16,595 nt of DNA from CAZRXG01 sp964603985. GTDB lineage: Bacteria > Chloroflexota > Anaerolineae > Aggregatilineales > UBA3940. The stretch is from NCBI GenBank assembly GCA_964603985.1, contig CAZRXG010000063.1, forward strand, positions 1 to 16,595. The letters run 5' to 3'. Below, one piece after another: positions 5,684 through 12,860 of this stretch. Each line of letters starts with the position of its first letter. Within the stretch, counting starts at the first letter, position 1. The position numbers were made by a program, and so were the translations under genes. The notes beneath the pieces were generated by a model. It made no database searches, was not told the origin of the DNA, and saw only the letters and a program-made list of their open reading frames with translations.

Positions 5684-7195
5684 GTGCAACCGCTGGTTGA
5701 ATGCATCCCCAATTTTAGCGAGGGACGCCGTCCTGAGGTCGTCGAGGCGATTGCCGACGCCGTTCGGGGCACTCCTGGCGTCACCCTGCTCGATTACAGC
5801 TCAGATGCCGACCACAACCGCTCCGTTCTGACCTTCGTCGGCACGCCGGGGGACATCGAGGTGGCTGCTTTTGCTGCCATCAAGACCGCTGCTGAGTTGA
5901 TCGACATGACGCAGCACTCCGGTGAGCACCCGCGCATCGGCGCGACCGATGTGGTGCCCTTCGTGCCCATTCGTGGGGTGGAGATGGCTAACTGTGCTGT
6001 GATTGCCCGGCGGCTGGGGCAGCGGGTCGGTGACGAACTGGGCATCCCGGTCTACCTGTACGAGCGGGCCGCCACGCGCCCCGACCGTGAGAACCTGGCT
6101 AACCTCCGTAAAGGCGAGTATGAGGGCCTGAGGGAGGCGATCAGGACCGACCCCGACCGCGCCCCAGACTTCGGCCCGGCCGAGCTTGGCACAGCCGGGG
6201 CGACCGTGATCGGTGCCCGTGCGCCCCTGATCGCATACAACGTCTACCTCAACACCGATGATGTCGAAGCGGCCAGGAAGATCGCCCGCGCCGTCCGGCA
6301 TTCCGGCGGTGGGCTGCGCTTCGTCAAGGCGCTCGGCCTGCTGGTCGATGGGCGCGCTCAGGTGTCGATGAACCTGACCGATTACACGCGCACGCCCGTG
6401 CAGCGCGTGCAGGAGCTGATCAGGGTTGAGGCGGCGCGCTACGGTTACCGGATCACCCAGGCGGAGCTGATAGGCCTGATCCCGGAGCAGGCGCTGGTCG
6501 ATGCGGCGCGCTGGTACCTCCAGCTTGACCTCTTTGAGGATGACCAGATCCTCGAATGGCGAATCCAGGCCGCCGAGGCCGCCGATTTGATGCCCCATGC
6601 CTTCCTCGATGCCGTTGCCGATGGCAAGCCGACGCCCGGCGGCGGCTCCGTTGCGGCGCTGGCGGGGGCGCTGGCCTCGGCGCTGGTCGGGATGGTCGCC
6701 CGGCTGACGGTAGGCAAGAAGAAGTACGCTGATGTCGAGGAGGCGATGCAGGAGGTTGCCCGCCTCTCCGACCGGTTGCGGGCCGATCTCACCGCGGCCA
6801 TCAGTGACGACAGTGCTGCCTTCAGGAAGGTGATGGATGCCTACCGCCGGGATAAAGACGACCCCTCCCGCACGGCTGCGATCCAGGAGGCGTTGCGTCG
6901 TGCCGCCGACGTGCCGCTCCAGACGGCCCGGTTGTCGCTCCGGGCGATGGAGCAGCTCAAGGTGGTTGTGGAACAGGGTAACGTGAATGCCGTCACCGAC
7001 GGCGCGGTCGGCGCGCGGATGGCGTTGGCCGCCGTCGAGGGGGCTGCGTTGAACGTGCTCGTGAACCTCCAGAGTATGGACGATGAGGCCGCCGTCAAGG
7101 CTTACCATGACGAAATCACATCCCTGCGCGAGTCGGGGCGGGCGCTGGCCGCCGAGATCGCGTCGCTGGCGGAGGGGCGGCTTGGGCTGGCTTGA
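5684..7195 (+). CDS. ftcD: Bifunctional glutamate formimidoyltransferase / formimidotetrahydrofolate cyclodeaminase
   Basis: This enzyme moves the formimino group of formiminoglutamate to tetrahydrofolate, then deaminates it to methenyl-tetrahydrofolate, linking histidine breakdown to one-carbon metabolism. Residues 1 to about 295 are the transferase, with VECIPNFSEG (5-14) and the catalytic-type histidine in EHPRIGATD (His82). Residues about 306-500 are the cyclodeaminase, with PTPGGGSVAA (316-325) and VNAVTDGAVG (434-443). The full fusion, 503 residues, resembles the animal FTCD arrangement; many bacteria have separate proteins. The start is GTG with AAGGAG 8 bases upstream. No hut genes are present in the window. 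The stop codon lies inside the next gene, so the two are probably translationally coupled. Confidence 0.93.
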   Translation: MQPLVECIPNFSEGRRPEVVEAIADAVRGTPGVTLLDYSSDADHNRSVLTFVGTPGDIEVAAFAAIKTAAELIDMTQHSGEHPRIGATDVVPFVPIRGVEMANCAVIARRLGQRVGDELGIPVYLYERAATRPDRENLANLRKGEYEGLREAIRTDPDRAPDFGPAELGTAGATVIGARAPLIAYNVYLNTDDVEAARKIARAVRHSGGGLRFVKALGLLVDGRAQVSMNLTDYTRTPVQRVQELIRVEAARYGYRITQAELIGLIPEQALVDAARWYLQLDLFEDDQILEWRIQAAEAADLMPHAFLDAVADGKPTPGGGSVAALAGALASALVGMVARLTVGKKKYADVEEAMQEVARLSDRLRADLTAAISDDSAAFRKVMDAYRRDKDDPSRTAAIQEALRRAADVPLQTARLSLRAMEQLKVVVEQGNVNAVTDGAVGARMALAAVEGAALNVLVNLQSMDDEAAVKAYHDEITSLRESGRALAAEIASLAEGRLGLA

Positions 7196-8270
7196 TAAAA
7201 TACGGACGGTGCTGCCTGTCACCCTGGTGATCGCGATCGGGGTGGTGGTGGGATGCGCGCCCCGCCCGCTCCCCACGCCCACGCCCACCAAGACGCCCGA
7301 CCCGGCCCTTGCCATGCTCATGGCCGGGCCAACCGCCACGCTGGGCCAGGAAAGTGCGGCGGTGCTTTCCAGCCTCACGCCCGAACTTCCGATGCCGACG
7401 GTCGAGGAGCAGACAGCGCCGCCGCCCGCCACCGAGGCAGATACAATACCCACATCGGAAAGCACTGAGGCTCCCACCGAAACGCTGCCGCCGCCTACCC
7501 CGGATGACGGCCTGCCGCCCGATCATTACTGGTTGGAGCGTCCCATCCCCTCTGGCTGGACAGATTACATTGACCGGACGTATCCCTACGGAGCGACTGC
7601 CGGGGGCCAGTACCGGCCCCACACCGGCGGGGAGTTCTTCAACCCGGCTAGCACACCCGTCGTCGCCGTCGGGAATGCGACCGTTGCCTACGCGGGCACC
7701 GACTGGGAAGTGCTTTACGGCCCCGCTTTGAGCTTTTATGGCAACCTCATCATCATCCAGTTGACCGACTACACCTACAATGGACGCCCGGTGTACGCGC
7801 TCTACGGGCACCTCTCCGAGATCTACGTCCAGACCGGGCAGGCGGTGGCGGTTGGTGAGATCATCGGCGCGGTTGGGGCGACGGGCGTTGCCAATGGGGG
7901 AGCGCACCTGCACTTCGAGGTGCGCCTCGACGACCCGCAGAGTTACTTCACCAGCACGCGCAACCCCGACCTGTGGATCAAGCCTTACTGGGGATATGGC
8001 ACGCTGGCCGGGCGCGTGCTGCGGGCCGATGGCGCGATGCTGCGCGAGGTGGCCCTCACCATCAAGGGGGACGATGCCACGCGCTACGCCTGGACGTATG
8101 CAGGGGATGAGAACATCTCCGATGATGCCTGGGGGGAGAATTTCACCTACGGGGACCTGCCCGAAGGCTGGTACACCGTCACGACGCGCTCATCCAAGCG
8201 GACGCACAGTGAAGAGGTTTACGTGCGCGCCGGGCGCACAAGCTGGTTGGAGTTTATCTTCGAACAGTGA
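7182..8270 (+). CDS. M23-family (LytM-like) metallopeptidase-domain lipoprotein
   Basis: This is a predicted surface lipoprotein of 362 residues. A hydrophobic signal (about 9-24) ends in VVVGC (Cys25), and a Pro/Thr-rich linker spans about 28-115. An M23/LytM domain spans about 120-265, with HTGGE (His147, Glu151), YGHLS (His210) and HLHFEV (His242, His244). The usual HxGxD zinc motif carries Glu instead of Asp, so activity is uncertain. A small beta-sandwich-like C-terminal domain (about 272-360) resembles carboxypeptidase-regulatory or CnaB folds. The start is inferred. A TTG at 7182 has GGAGG 6 bases upstream and places the signal peptide at the N-terminus. The frame stays open from 7083, but that extension is Arg-rich and spoils the signal peptide. 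It overlaps ftcD by 14 bases. Confidence 0.85.
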   Translation: MGWLDKIRTVLPVTLVIAIGVVVGCAPRPLPTPTPTKTPDPALAMLMAGPTATLGQESAAVLSSLTPELPMPTVEEQTAPPPATEADTIPTSESTEAPTETLPPPTPDDGLPPDHYWLERPIPSGWTDYIDRTYPYGATAGGQYRPHTGGEFFNPASTPVVAVGNATVAYAGTDWEVLYGPALSFYGNLIIIQLTDYTYNGRPVYALYGHLSEIYVQTGQAVAVGEIIGAVGATGVANGGAHLHFEVRLDDPQSYFTSTRNPDLWIKPYWGYGTLAGRVLRADGAMLREVALTIKGDDATRYAWTYAGDENISDDAWGENFTYGDLPEGWYTVTTRSSKRTHSEEVYVRAGRTSWLEFIFEQ

Positions 8271-8286
8271 GGCAGGAGAAGCACCG

Positions 8287-9084
8287 TCAGTAGGCGCGCT
8301 GAGGCCCGAACCACTCCTCGATCAGGTCGCTGACCGTCCCGTCGTGGAGCATCTCCCAGATAACTTCGTCTATCCGAGCGTGCAGCGTCGTGCTGTCCGG
8401 GTGGACGGCCACCACGTAGAGCGTGTCGACCACGTTGTCGGCCAGCACCAGCTCAGGGTGCTCGCCGACGCCCAGGCGGGCCGTGATCCCGTCGACTAGT
8501 GTGGCGTCCGCCTCACCGTTGACGACGGCCAGCAGTGCCGTGCCGGGGTCGGGGTAGCGCGTGACCGTCAGGTCGGCCAGCCGCCGCTCCCAGTTTCGTG
8601 CCTCCACGTCGCCGCCTGAGCCGTATTCGACGGCCAGCGTGTGCCCGTCCAGGTCGGCCATCTGCCTGATCGGCCCGCCCTCCCTCACGACCAGATACTC
8701 GCCCGCGTTGAAGTAAGGCGCGGTGAAGGCGGCCTTGCCCTCGAATTGGGGGGCGGCGACCAGGGCCGAGATCACCACCTCGACCTGCCCGATCAACAGG
8801 GCGTCGTACAGGGCGTCGTAGGCCATGTTGACGAAGACCATCTCGAAACCCAGCCGCCGCCCGATCTCGTTGGCGAAGTCCACGTCGAAGCCGACGATCT
8901 CGTTTTGCTCGTTCACGTATTCGAAGGGTGGGTATGCGGCGTCCATGCCCACGCGCAGCACACCCGTCGTCTGGGCCTGATCCTCTTCCTCGTCCCCGCC
9001 CGACCACAGCAGCAGCCCCAGCCCGATCAGCAGAATCAGGGCAAGGCCGCCTGAGATCAACAGGGACCGGCGGCGGAGCTTCAC
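8287..9084 (-). CDS. ABC-type solute-binding protein, amino-acid type, membrane-anchored
   Basis: This is an extracytoplasmic binding protein (family 3, PBP2 fold) of 265 residues. Positively charged residues and one hydrophobic helix (about 8-28) form the N-terminus. There is no lipobox cysteine and no clear cleavage site, so it is probably tethered by an uncleaved anchor. The mature domain starts at LRVGMDAAYPPFEY (about 43-56) and continues with GFDVDFANEIGRRLG, typical of polar amino-acid binders. No permease or ATPase gene is adjacent, so its partner, or a sensory role, is unknown. The GTG start has GGAGAG 8 bases upstream. It lies 70 bases after the two-helix membrane protein gene with no obvious promoter, so read-through is likely. 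It converges on the M23 gene. Confidence 0.9.
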   Translation of the reverse strand: MKLRRRSLLISGGLALILLIGLGLLLWSGGDEEEDQAQTTGVLRVGMDAAYPPFEYVNEQNEIVGFDVDFANEIGRRLGFEMVFVNMAYDALYDALLIGQVEVVISALVAAPQFEGKAAFTAPYFNAGEYLVVREGGPIRQMADLDGHTLAVEYGSGGDVEARNWERRLADLTVTRYPDPGTALLAVVNGEADATLVDGITARLGVGEHPELVLADNVVDTLYVVAVHPDSTTLHARIDEVIWEMLHDGTVSDLIEEWFGPQRAY

Positions 9085-9154
9085 AGGTTGATCTCTCCGG
9101 GGAAAGGTTGGGGATCACACGGTGGGCGGTCGCTGGCCTGGGACATGTTCCCGG

Positions 9155-9541
9155 TCACTCCTCGTCCGGCAGGATCGCCCCGCCGACCGCCGTAACCTTG
9201 CGCTCCCGGCTTCTGCGCAGGGGGAAGGCCCCCGGCTCTACCTGGCCCTCCAGCAGATTGAACAGCGCCTCGGCCTGCTCGTCCGTCAGGATGATGCCGC
9301 CCTGTGCCTCGTCCGGCAGCCAGCCCGCGCCGCCGCCGTCTCCCCTGGACCGCGCACGGCGCAGGATGAACAGTGCCAGCCCGGTGCCGGTGGCAGCTCC
9401 GGCGACCGCGCCAACCGCCGCGCCCAGCCCGATTGCCTGCGCCACTGCCGACTCCAGACGGGTGCCGATCACAATCGCCAGCGTGACCGCAAAGGCCAGC
9501 GCCACAGCAACAGCGATGATCGTGCGTCTGTCAGCGGCCAT
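9155..9541 (-). CDS. Small two-helix membrane protein, function unknown
   Basis: I do not recognise this 128-residue protein. Two hydrophobic segments (about 7-26 and 32-60) form a hairpin rich in Ala and Gly. An Arg-rich stretch (RRARSR, about 61-66) follows, which by the positive-inside rule places the acidic C-terminal tail (about 67-128) in the cytoplasm. It starts 6 bases after the stop of the FtsK-type gene, so the two are almost surely co-transcribed. The Shine-Dalgarno is weak (AGGA, 10 bases away). It could anchor the neighbouring soluble motor to the membrane (inference). Confidence 0.7.
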   Translation of the reverse strand: MAADRRTIIAVAVALAFAVTLAIVIGTRLESAVAQAIGLGAAVGAVAGAATGTGLALFILRRARSRGDGGGAGWLPDEAQGGIILTDEQAEALFNLLEGQVEPGAFPLRRSRERKVTAVGGAILPDEE

Positions 9542-9547
9542 ACATGT

Positions 9548-10669
9548 TTAGTCCTGCTCCGGAGGCCAGTCTACGTCGGGCGGCTCCTCGTAGGAGACGT
9601 ACACCTCCTCGTCGTCCCCTGCTTCTGGGGCTGCGACGTACCCGCCGTATCCCTCCGCGTTGAGCTGCTCCATGATGTGCCGGATATCCAGCGCGCCGGT
9701 GTATGCTGCCTGGAAACGCGTGATCTGCCCGCCGATCACGGCCAGGAAATCCCCACTGCCGCGCAGAAGCTCGGCATCGGTGGCCGAGATGCCGGTCGCC
9801 GTCAGGGCCTCCTGCGCGCTGGCGACCTTGCCTACCAGCCGCGCCGGAAGGTTGGCTTTGATTGCGCTGGGGACGGCGTCGGCGGAAGGGCGCTGCGTGC
9901 TGCACAGAATGTGGAACCCCGCCTCGCGACCGCGCTGGGCCAGACGCACCAGCAGAGCCTCAATCTCCTTGCCTCCCGTCGCCAAAAGGTCGCCGACCTC
10001 GTCCACAGCGACGACGATGCGCGGGGTCGCCGGGGCGTTCTCGCGGTCGCGGCGCTCCATCTCATCGACGACGTGCTCCAGCAGATCCTGGGCCTCCTCC
10101 GTCGCGGTGGCGATGGGGGCCAGCAGGTGTGGCAGGCCGTCGAGGGGCGTAAAACCGCGCCGCTTGGGGTCGATCAGGACAAGCTGGAGGTGTGCCTGCC
10201 GGTTGTAGAGCGCCAGAGAGAGGATCAGGCTGCGCATCAGCTCCGTCTTGCCGCAGCCGGTCGCCCCCGCGATCAGGACGTGCGTCACCTCCGGGGCCAT
10301 CAGCGGCAGGGTGAATGGCTCCCCTTCGAGGCTCAGGCCCAGGATGCCCGTCACAGGCGGCAGCATGGGAAGCTCCTCGGTCAGGGCCAGCAGGTACACA
10401 GGCTGTGGGGTGGGAAGCGGCACCTCGACCGCCAGTGACCCGGCGCTGCGCGTGACCCGCACGCTGGGCGCTTCGACGACCAGGGCCAGCTCTTCGGCCA
10501 GGTTTTGCACGCTGCTGATCTTGGTGCCCAGGCCAAGCTGCAGGCTGAAGCGCACCCAGCGAGGTGACACCTGCACGCCGGTCACCAGCGCTTCGAGCTT
10601 GTGCGCGGCCAGCAGTGCCTCGATCTGGTCGGCCAGAAAATCCAGCCACTCGCGGGTGGGGTATTCCAT
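9548..10669 (-). CDS. FtsK/SpoIIIE-type DNA-translocase ATPase lacking membrane and gamma domains
   Basis: This 373-residue protein matches the alpha and beta parts of the FtsK motor. An alpha-like segment lies at about 27-86. The RecA-fold beta domain has Walker A GATGCGKT (135-142), DPKRRGF (167-173), Walker B IVVAVDE (218-224) and STQRPS (257-262). Cellular FtsK proteins are much longer, with four N-terminal membrane helices and a C-terminal winged-helix gamma domain that reads KOPS sites. Neither is present here, and the last 30 residues are acidic. It is therefore not the main division FtsK. A mobile-element or accessory DNA-pumping ATPase is possible, but no relaxase or integrase is nearby. 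It is first gene of a probable unit with the two-helix membrane protein. The Shine-Dalgarno is weak (AGGA, 12 bases away). Confidence 0.88.
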   Translation of the reverse strand: MEYPTREWLDFLADQIEALLAAHKLEALVTGVQVSPRWVRFSLQLGLGTKISSVQNLAEELALVVEAPSVRVTRSAGSLAVEVPLPTPQPVYLLALTEELPMLPPVTGILGLSLEGEPFTLPLMAPEVTHVLIAGATGCGKTELMRSLILSLALYNRQAHLQLVLIDPKRRGFTPLDGLPHLLAPIATATEEAQDLLEHVVDEMERRDRENAPATPRIVVAVDEVGDLLATGGKEIEALLVRLAQRGREAGFHILCSTQRPSADAVPSAIKANLPARLVGKVASAQEALTATGISATDAELLRGSGDFLAVIGGQITRFQAAYTGALDIRHIMEQLNAEGYGGYVAAPEAGDDEEVYVSYEEPPDVDWPPEQD

Positions 10670-10710
10670 GTACGATCTTTGTCCTGTCAGCCTGCCTCAA
10701 TGTGCAGGGG

Positions 10711-10739
10711 AGTATATAAAACTGCCCCCTGACCCGCAA
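10711..10739 (-). promoter_or_regulatory. Promoter of the FtsK-type gene
   Basis: On the minus strand, TTGCGG (10734-10739), a 17-base spacer and TATACT (10711-10716) form a good sigma70-type promoter. Transcription should start near 10704, giving a leader of about 35 bases. It sits just past the stop of the glycoside hydrolase gene, so the FtsK-type unit need not depend on read-through. Confidence 0.65.
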
Positions 10740-10741
10740 AT

Positions 10742-11893
10742 CTACCGTTCCGTCTCCTGGCCGCGCGCCCAGGCCTGCAATTCGTAATAGATCGGCTTGG
10801 GTGAAAAGTCCGGCGAGACCAGCGTGAAGTAGTCGGGGAAGCTGTACGTCGGAGCCGGGTAGCGCAAGGCCCACACGCACAGGTTCTCCAGCCAGGGCCA
10901 GTTGGCCTCCGCGTATTCGAAGGCGTCGATGGTGTAGGTGATGCGCTGTCCCGGTCGCACTGCCTTCGTCCAGCGGGGGTGATCGTTCCACCCGGACTCG
11001 GTGATGTAGACCGGCTTGTCGGCGTCCCCGTTGGCGACCATGATGTCGTGCAGCAGCTCCACCCGCCGGAAGTTCAGCACCTCCGGGGCGGGCGGCTCCT
11101 CCGGCGGAAACTTGAAGCCGTAGCTGTGCACGGCCAGCGCGTCAAAGGTGTCTTTGCCGCCCCAGCGGTAGAACTCGCTCAGGTAGTCAAGCTCGTTCAT
11201 CCCGTGCGGGCTGCCCATCGGCTCCAGCGTCGGTGCCAAGGCTCCCGCCAGGATCACCACGTCCGGGTTGGCGCGACGCGCCGCCGGTGTGGCGAATTGC
11301 AGCAGGCTGACGTAGCGTTGGGGCAACACCTCCTGATAGCCCCACTCGAAAGCGAGGTTCGGCTCGTTCCAGATGATGATGTGGTTGATATCGCCCTTGT
11401 AGCGTCCGGCGAACTCCTCGACGAAGTGCCCGAAGTCCCAGAAGCGGTGCGGGTCGAGGTAATTCAGGCTGGCCTCGATCTCCTCATCCTCGGAGTAGGG
11501 CAGCGCCCATTCAGGCACCATCCCGATCCGCGCGATGATCGTCAGCCCCTGCGCCCGCGCGTGCTCGACGATCATGTCGCTGTGCTCCCAGTGATAGACG
11601 CCCTGCTGCGTCTCGATGTAGGCCCAGGGGAAAAACTCGACGACCGTCGTCGCGCCCATCTCGCGCACCATTTGCAGCGTGCGCTGGATCTTCCACTCCT
11701 CGACTTCGTCCGTCAGGCGTGTGTGGACGCAGGTGACGGGATGCGCGGTCTCGACCGTCTGCGGTGGGCCGACCACGACGTACGGGCGGCGGTGCGCCGT
11801 CAGCCAGAACATGCCGACGACCAGCAGCACGCGCACCAGCCATCCCCCGGCCCGGCGCAGATTGATCTCGTGAAGCACGGTTGGGTCACTCAT
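10742..11893 (-). CDS. Membrane-anchored clan GH-A glycoside hydrolase (GH39/GH5-like)
   Basis: This is a predicted extracytoplasmic sugar hydrolase of 383 residues. One hydrophobic segment (about 17-33) acts as a signal anchor. The rest fits a TIM barrel of clan GH-A, with WNEPN (175-179, acid/base Glu177) after strand 4 and YITESGWN (296-303, nucleophile Glu299) after strand 7. The exact family and substrate cannot be set by eye; GH39-like and GH5-like are the nearest guesses. The ATG at 11893 is chosen because a -10 box lies 8 bases upstream and the in-frame extension to 11968 merely translates a 12-base tandem repeat. No transporter or other sugar gene is next to it. Confidence 0.85.
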   Translation of the reverse strand: MSDPTVLHEINLRRAGGWLVRVLLVVGMFWLTAHRRPYVVVGPPQTVETAHPVTCVHTRLTDEVEEWKIQRTLQMVREMGATTVVEFFPWAYIETQQGVYHWEHSDMIVEHARAQGLTIIARIGMVPEWALPYSEDEEIEASLNYLDPHRFWDFGHFVEEFAGRYKGDINHIIIWNEPNLAFEWGYQEVLPQRYVSLLQFATPAARRANPDVVILAGALAPTLEPMGSPHGMNELDYLSEFYRWGGKDTFDALAVHSYGFKFPPEEPPAPEVLNFRRVELLHDIMVANGDADKPVYITESGWNDHPRWTKAVRPGQRITYTIDAFEYAEANWPWLENLCVWALRYPAPTYSFPDYFTLVSPDFSPKPIYYELQAWARGQETER

Positions 11894-11901
11894 GAGCGGC
11901 G

Positions 11902-11931
11902 ATTGTAGCCGCACGACCGGTGCGGGCGCAA
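11902..11931 (-). promoter_or_regulatory. Promoter of the glycoside hydrolase gene, near-leaderless
   Basis: On the minus strand, TTGCGC (11926-11931), an 18-base spacer and TACAAT (11902-11907) are followed by 8 bases and the ATG. There is no Shine-Dalgarno sequence. The -35 box is one copy of a hexamer repeated in the upstream tandem repeat. Confidence 0.5.
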
Positions 11932-11960
11932 GAAGCGGCGCAAGTAGCGGCGCAAGTAGC
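11925..11960. repeat. Three 12-base tandem repeats upstream of the glycoside hydrolase
   Basis: Units at 11925-11936, 11937-11948 and 11949-11960 are identical except for one base in the first. A partial fourth copy follows at 11962-11968. Read on the minus strand, each unit presents a TTGCGC hexamer, giving four copies at 12-13-base spacing; the copy closest to the gene is the probable -35 box. Confidence 0.75.
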
Positions 11961-11970
11961 GGGCGCAAAC

Positions 11971-11995
11971 AAAAAAGGCAGCGGATCGGCTGCCC
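11971..11995 (-). terminator. Rho-independent terminator of the seven-gene operon
   Basis: On the minus strand a GGCAGC/GCTGCC stem (plus-strand bases 11977-11982 with 11989-11994, 6-base loop) is followed directly by six T (complement of 11971-11976). It lies 37 bases after the last operon gene and just upstream of the glycoside hydrolase promoter region. Confidence 0.8.
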
Positions 11996-12031
11996 TTACT
12001 GTACGGCTCCTATACGGGGATGCGGCGGGGG

Positions 12032-12277
12032 TTAGTGTCTGCCCCACTCGGTGATCGTGCGGATGATCCCCAGCAGGGAGACGCCCAGCTTGAGTGCGTC
12101 CTTGGTTTGCGGCCCTTCCGGAGGCCCCTCACCGCCGTACATATCCTCCGCCGACCGGATGTAGAGATACGCCGACAGGAGACCCAGCACGCTCCCCAAC
12201 AGCCCTCCCATCAGCAGCGCGCGCGCCCGCCAGCCTTTTTCGGGCATGGGCATGATGGCCTGTTCTTGCTCTTCCAC
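12032..12277 (-). CDS. Small membrane protein, function unknown
   Basis: I do not recognise this 81-residue protein. It has a short charged N-terminus, a clear membrane helix at about 19-40, a Gly/Pro-rich loop (47-57) and a second, shorter hydrophobic stretch at about 61-73 that may be a second helix or lie flat on the membrane. The GTG start has a strong GGAGGT 4 bases upstream, which supports a real gene despite its small size. It starts 19 bases after the preceding gene's stop and is the last gene before the terminator at 11971-11995. Confidence 0.75.
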   Translation of the reverse strand: MEEQEQAIMPMPEKGWRARALLMGGLLGSVLGLLSAYLYIRSAEDMYGGEGPPEGPQTKDALKLGVSLLGIIRTITEWGRH

Positions 12278-12296
12278 GGTTACCTCCAGGGATCAA

Positions 12297-12818
12297 CTAT
12301 GCCGAGGGTGATTCCGGCTGGGTCTGCTGCGACGTGCCTGCCGCTTCGGCCTCAGGCCCGTCCTCAGCCTCAATCCCCTGTGCTTTCAGGAAGAAATCGA
12401 TGCCTGCCAGCACGCTGCGAATCGCGATCACGGCCCCCGCGATCCGGTCGGTGATTTTATCCACCCAGCCGTGCACCTTCTTCACGCTCTCGTAGGCGAC
12501 GTTCGTGTAAGGTGGCAGGGTTCTGATCACCCTGGCGAGCAGGTAGATCAGCCCCCCCAGCAGCAGGAGCACGATCAGCCCGGCCACGACGTTGGGGATG
12601 ATGACCAGGATCAGCGAATAATCGGCCACGATAGACGCGCCCGTCGGCCCGCTCAGCACGACGAGCAGCACCACTGCCCCAATGGAGAGCAGGGCCACGA
12701 TCAGCACCGGGAACGTGATCTGCCACCACGCCTCGCGCCGGAATCGGGCCGTCGACTCCGGGTTGCGTGCCGTCGGCGGTCCCTTGGGTGACACGTCGGG
12801 TTGTGCGTCTTCACTCAT
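12297..12818 (-). CDS. Two-helix membrane protein, function unknown
   Basis: I do not recognise this 173-residue protein. A Pro-rich cytoplasmic-looking N-terminus (1-30) precedes two long hydrophobic helices (about 34-55 and 67-95). The C-terminal half begins with a basic amphipathic region (about 96-130) and ends in an acidic, Gln/Ser-rich tail. The ATG has a GGAG 8-9 bases upstream. It lies 42 bases after the holin-like gene and 19 before the last operon gene. The two-helix topology and neighbourhood suggest an accessory membrane component of the same system (inference). Confidence 0.75.
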   Translation of the reverse strand: MSEDAQPDVSPKGPPTARNPESTARFRREAWWQITFPVLIVALLSIGAVVLLVVLSGPTGASIVADYSLILVIIPNVVAGLIVLLLLGGLIYLLARVIRTLPPYTNVAYESVKKVHGWVDKITDRIAGAVIAIRSVLAGIDFFLKAQGIEAEDGPEAEAAGTSQQTQPESPSA

Positions 12819-12860
12819 ATGGTATGCTCCACTAGGTGCTCAGGCCCCACGCCTATTCTA

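Noticed and set aside
7083..7181. N-terminal extension of the M23 gene within ftcD
   Set aside because: The extension is Arg-rich and would bury the lipoprotein signal; TTG 7182 has a better ribosome binding site.
5801..7477. 558-residue open frame on the minus strand opposite ftcD and the start of the M23 gene
   Set aside because: It is antisense to a certain gene, has no recognisable domain, and long antisense frames are expected in GC-rich DNA with strong third-position bias.
9122..10438. 438-residue plus-strand open frame opposite the FtsK-type gene
   Set aside because: Antisense to a gene with clear Walker motifs; the translation is Arg/Gln-rich without any domain.
10979..11908. 309-residue plus-strand open frame opposite the glycoside hydrolase
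   Set aside because: Shadow of a well-supported gene; no plausible start signals or domain.
11894..11968. N-terminal LLAP-repeat extension of the glycoside hydrolase
   Set aside because: It is only the translation of the 12-base tandem repeat and runs through the promoter.
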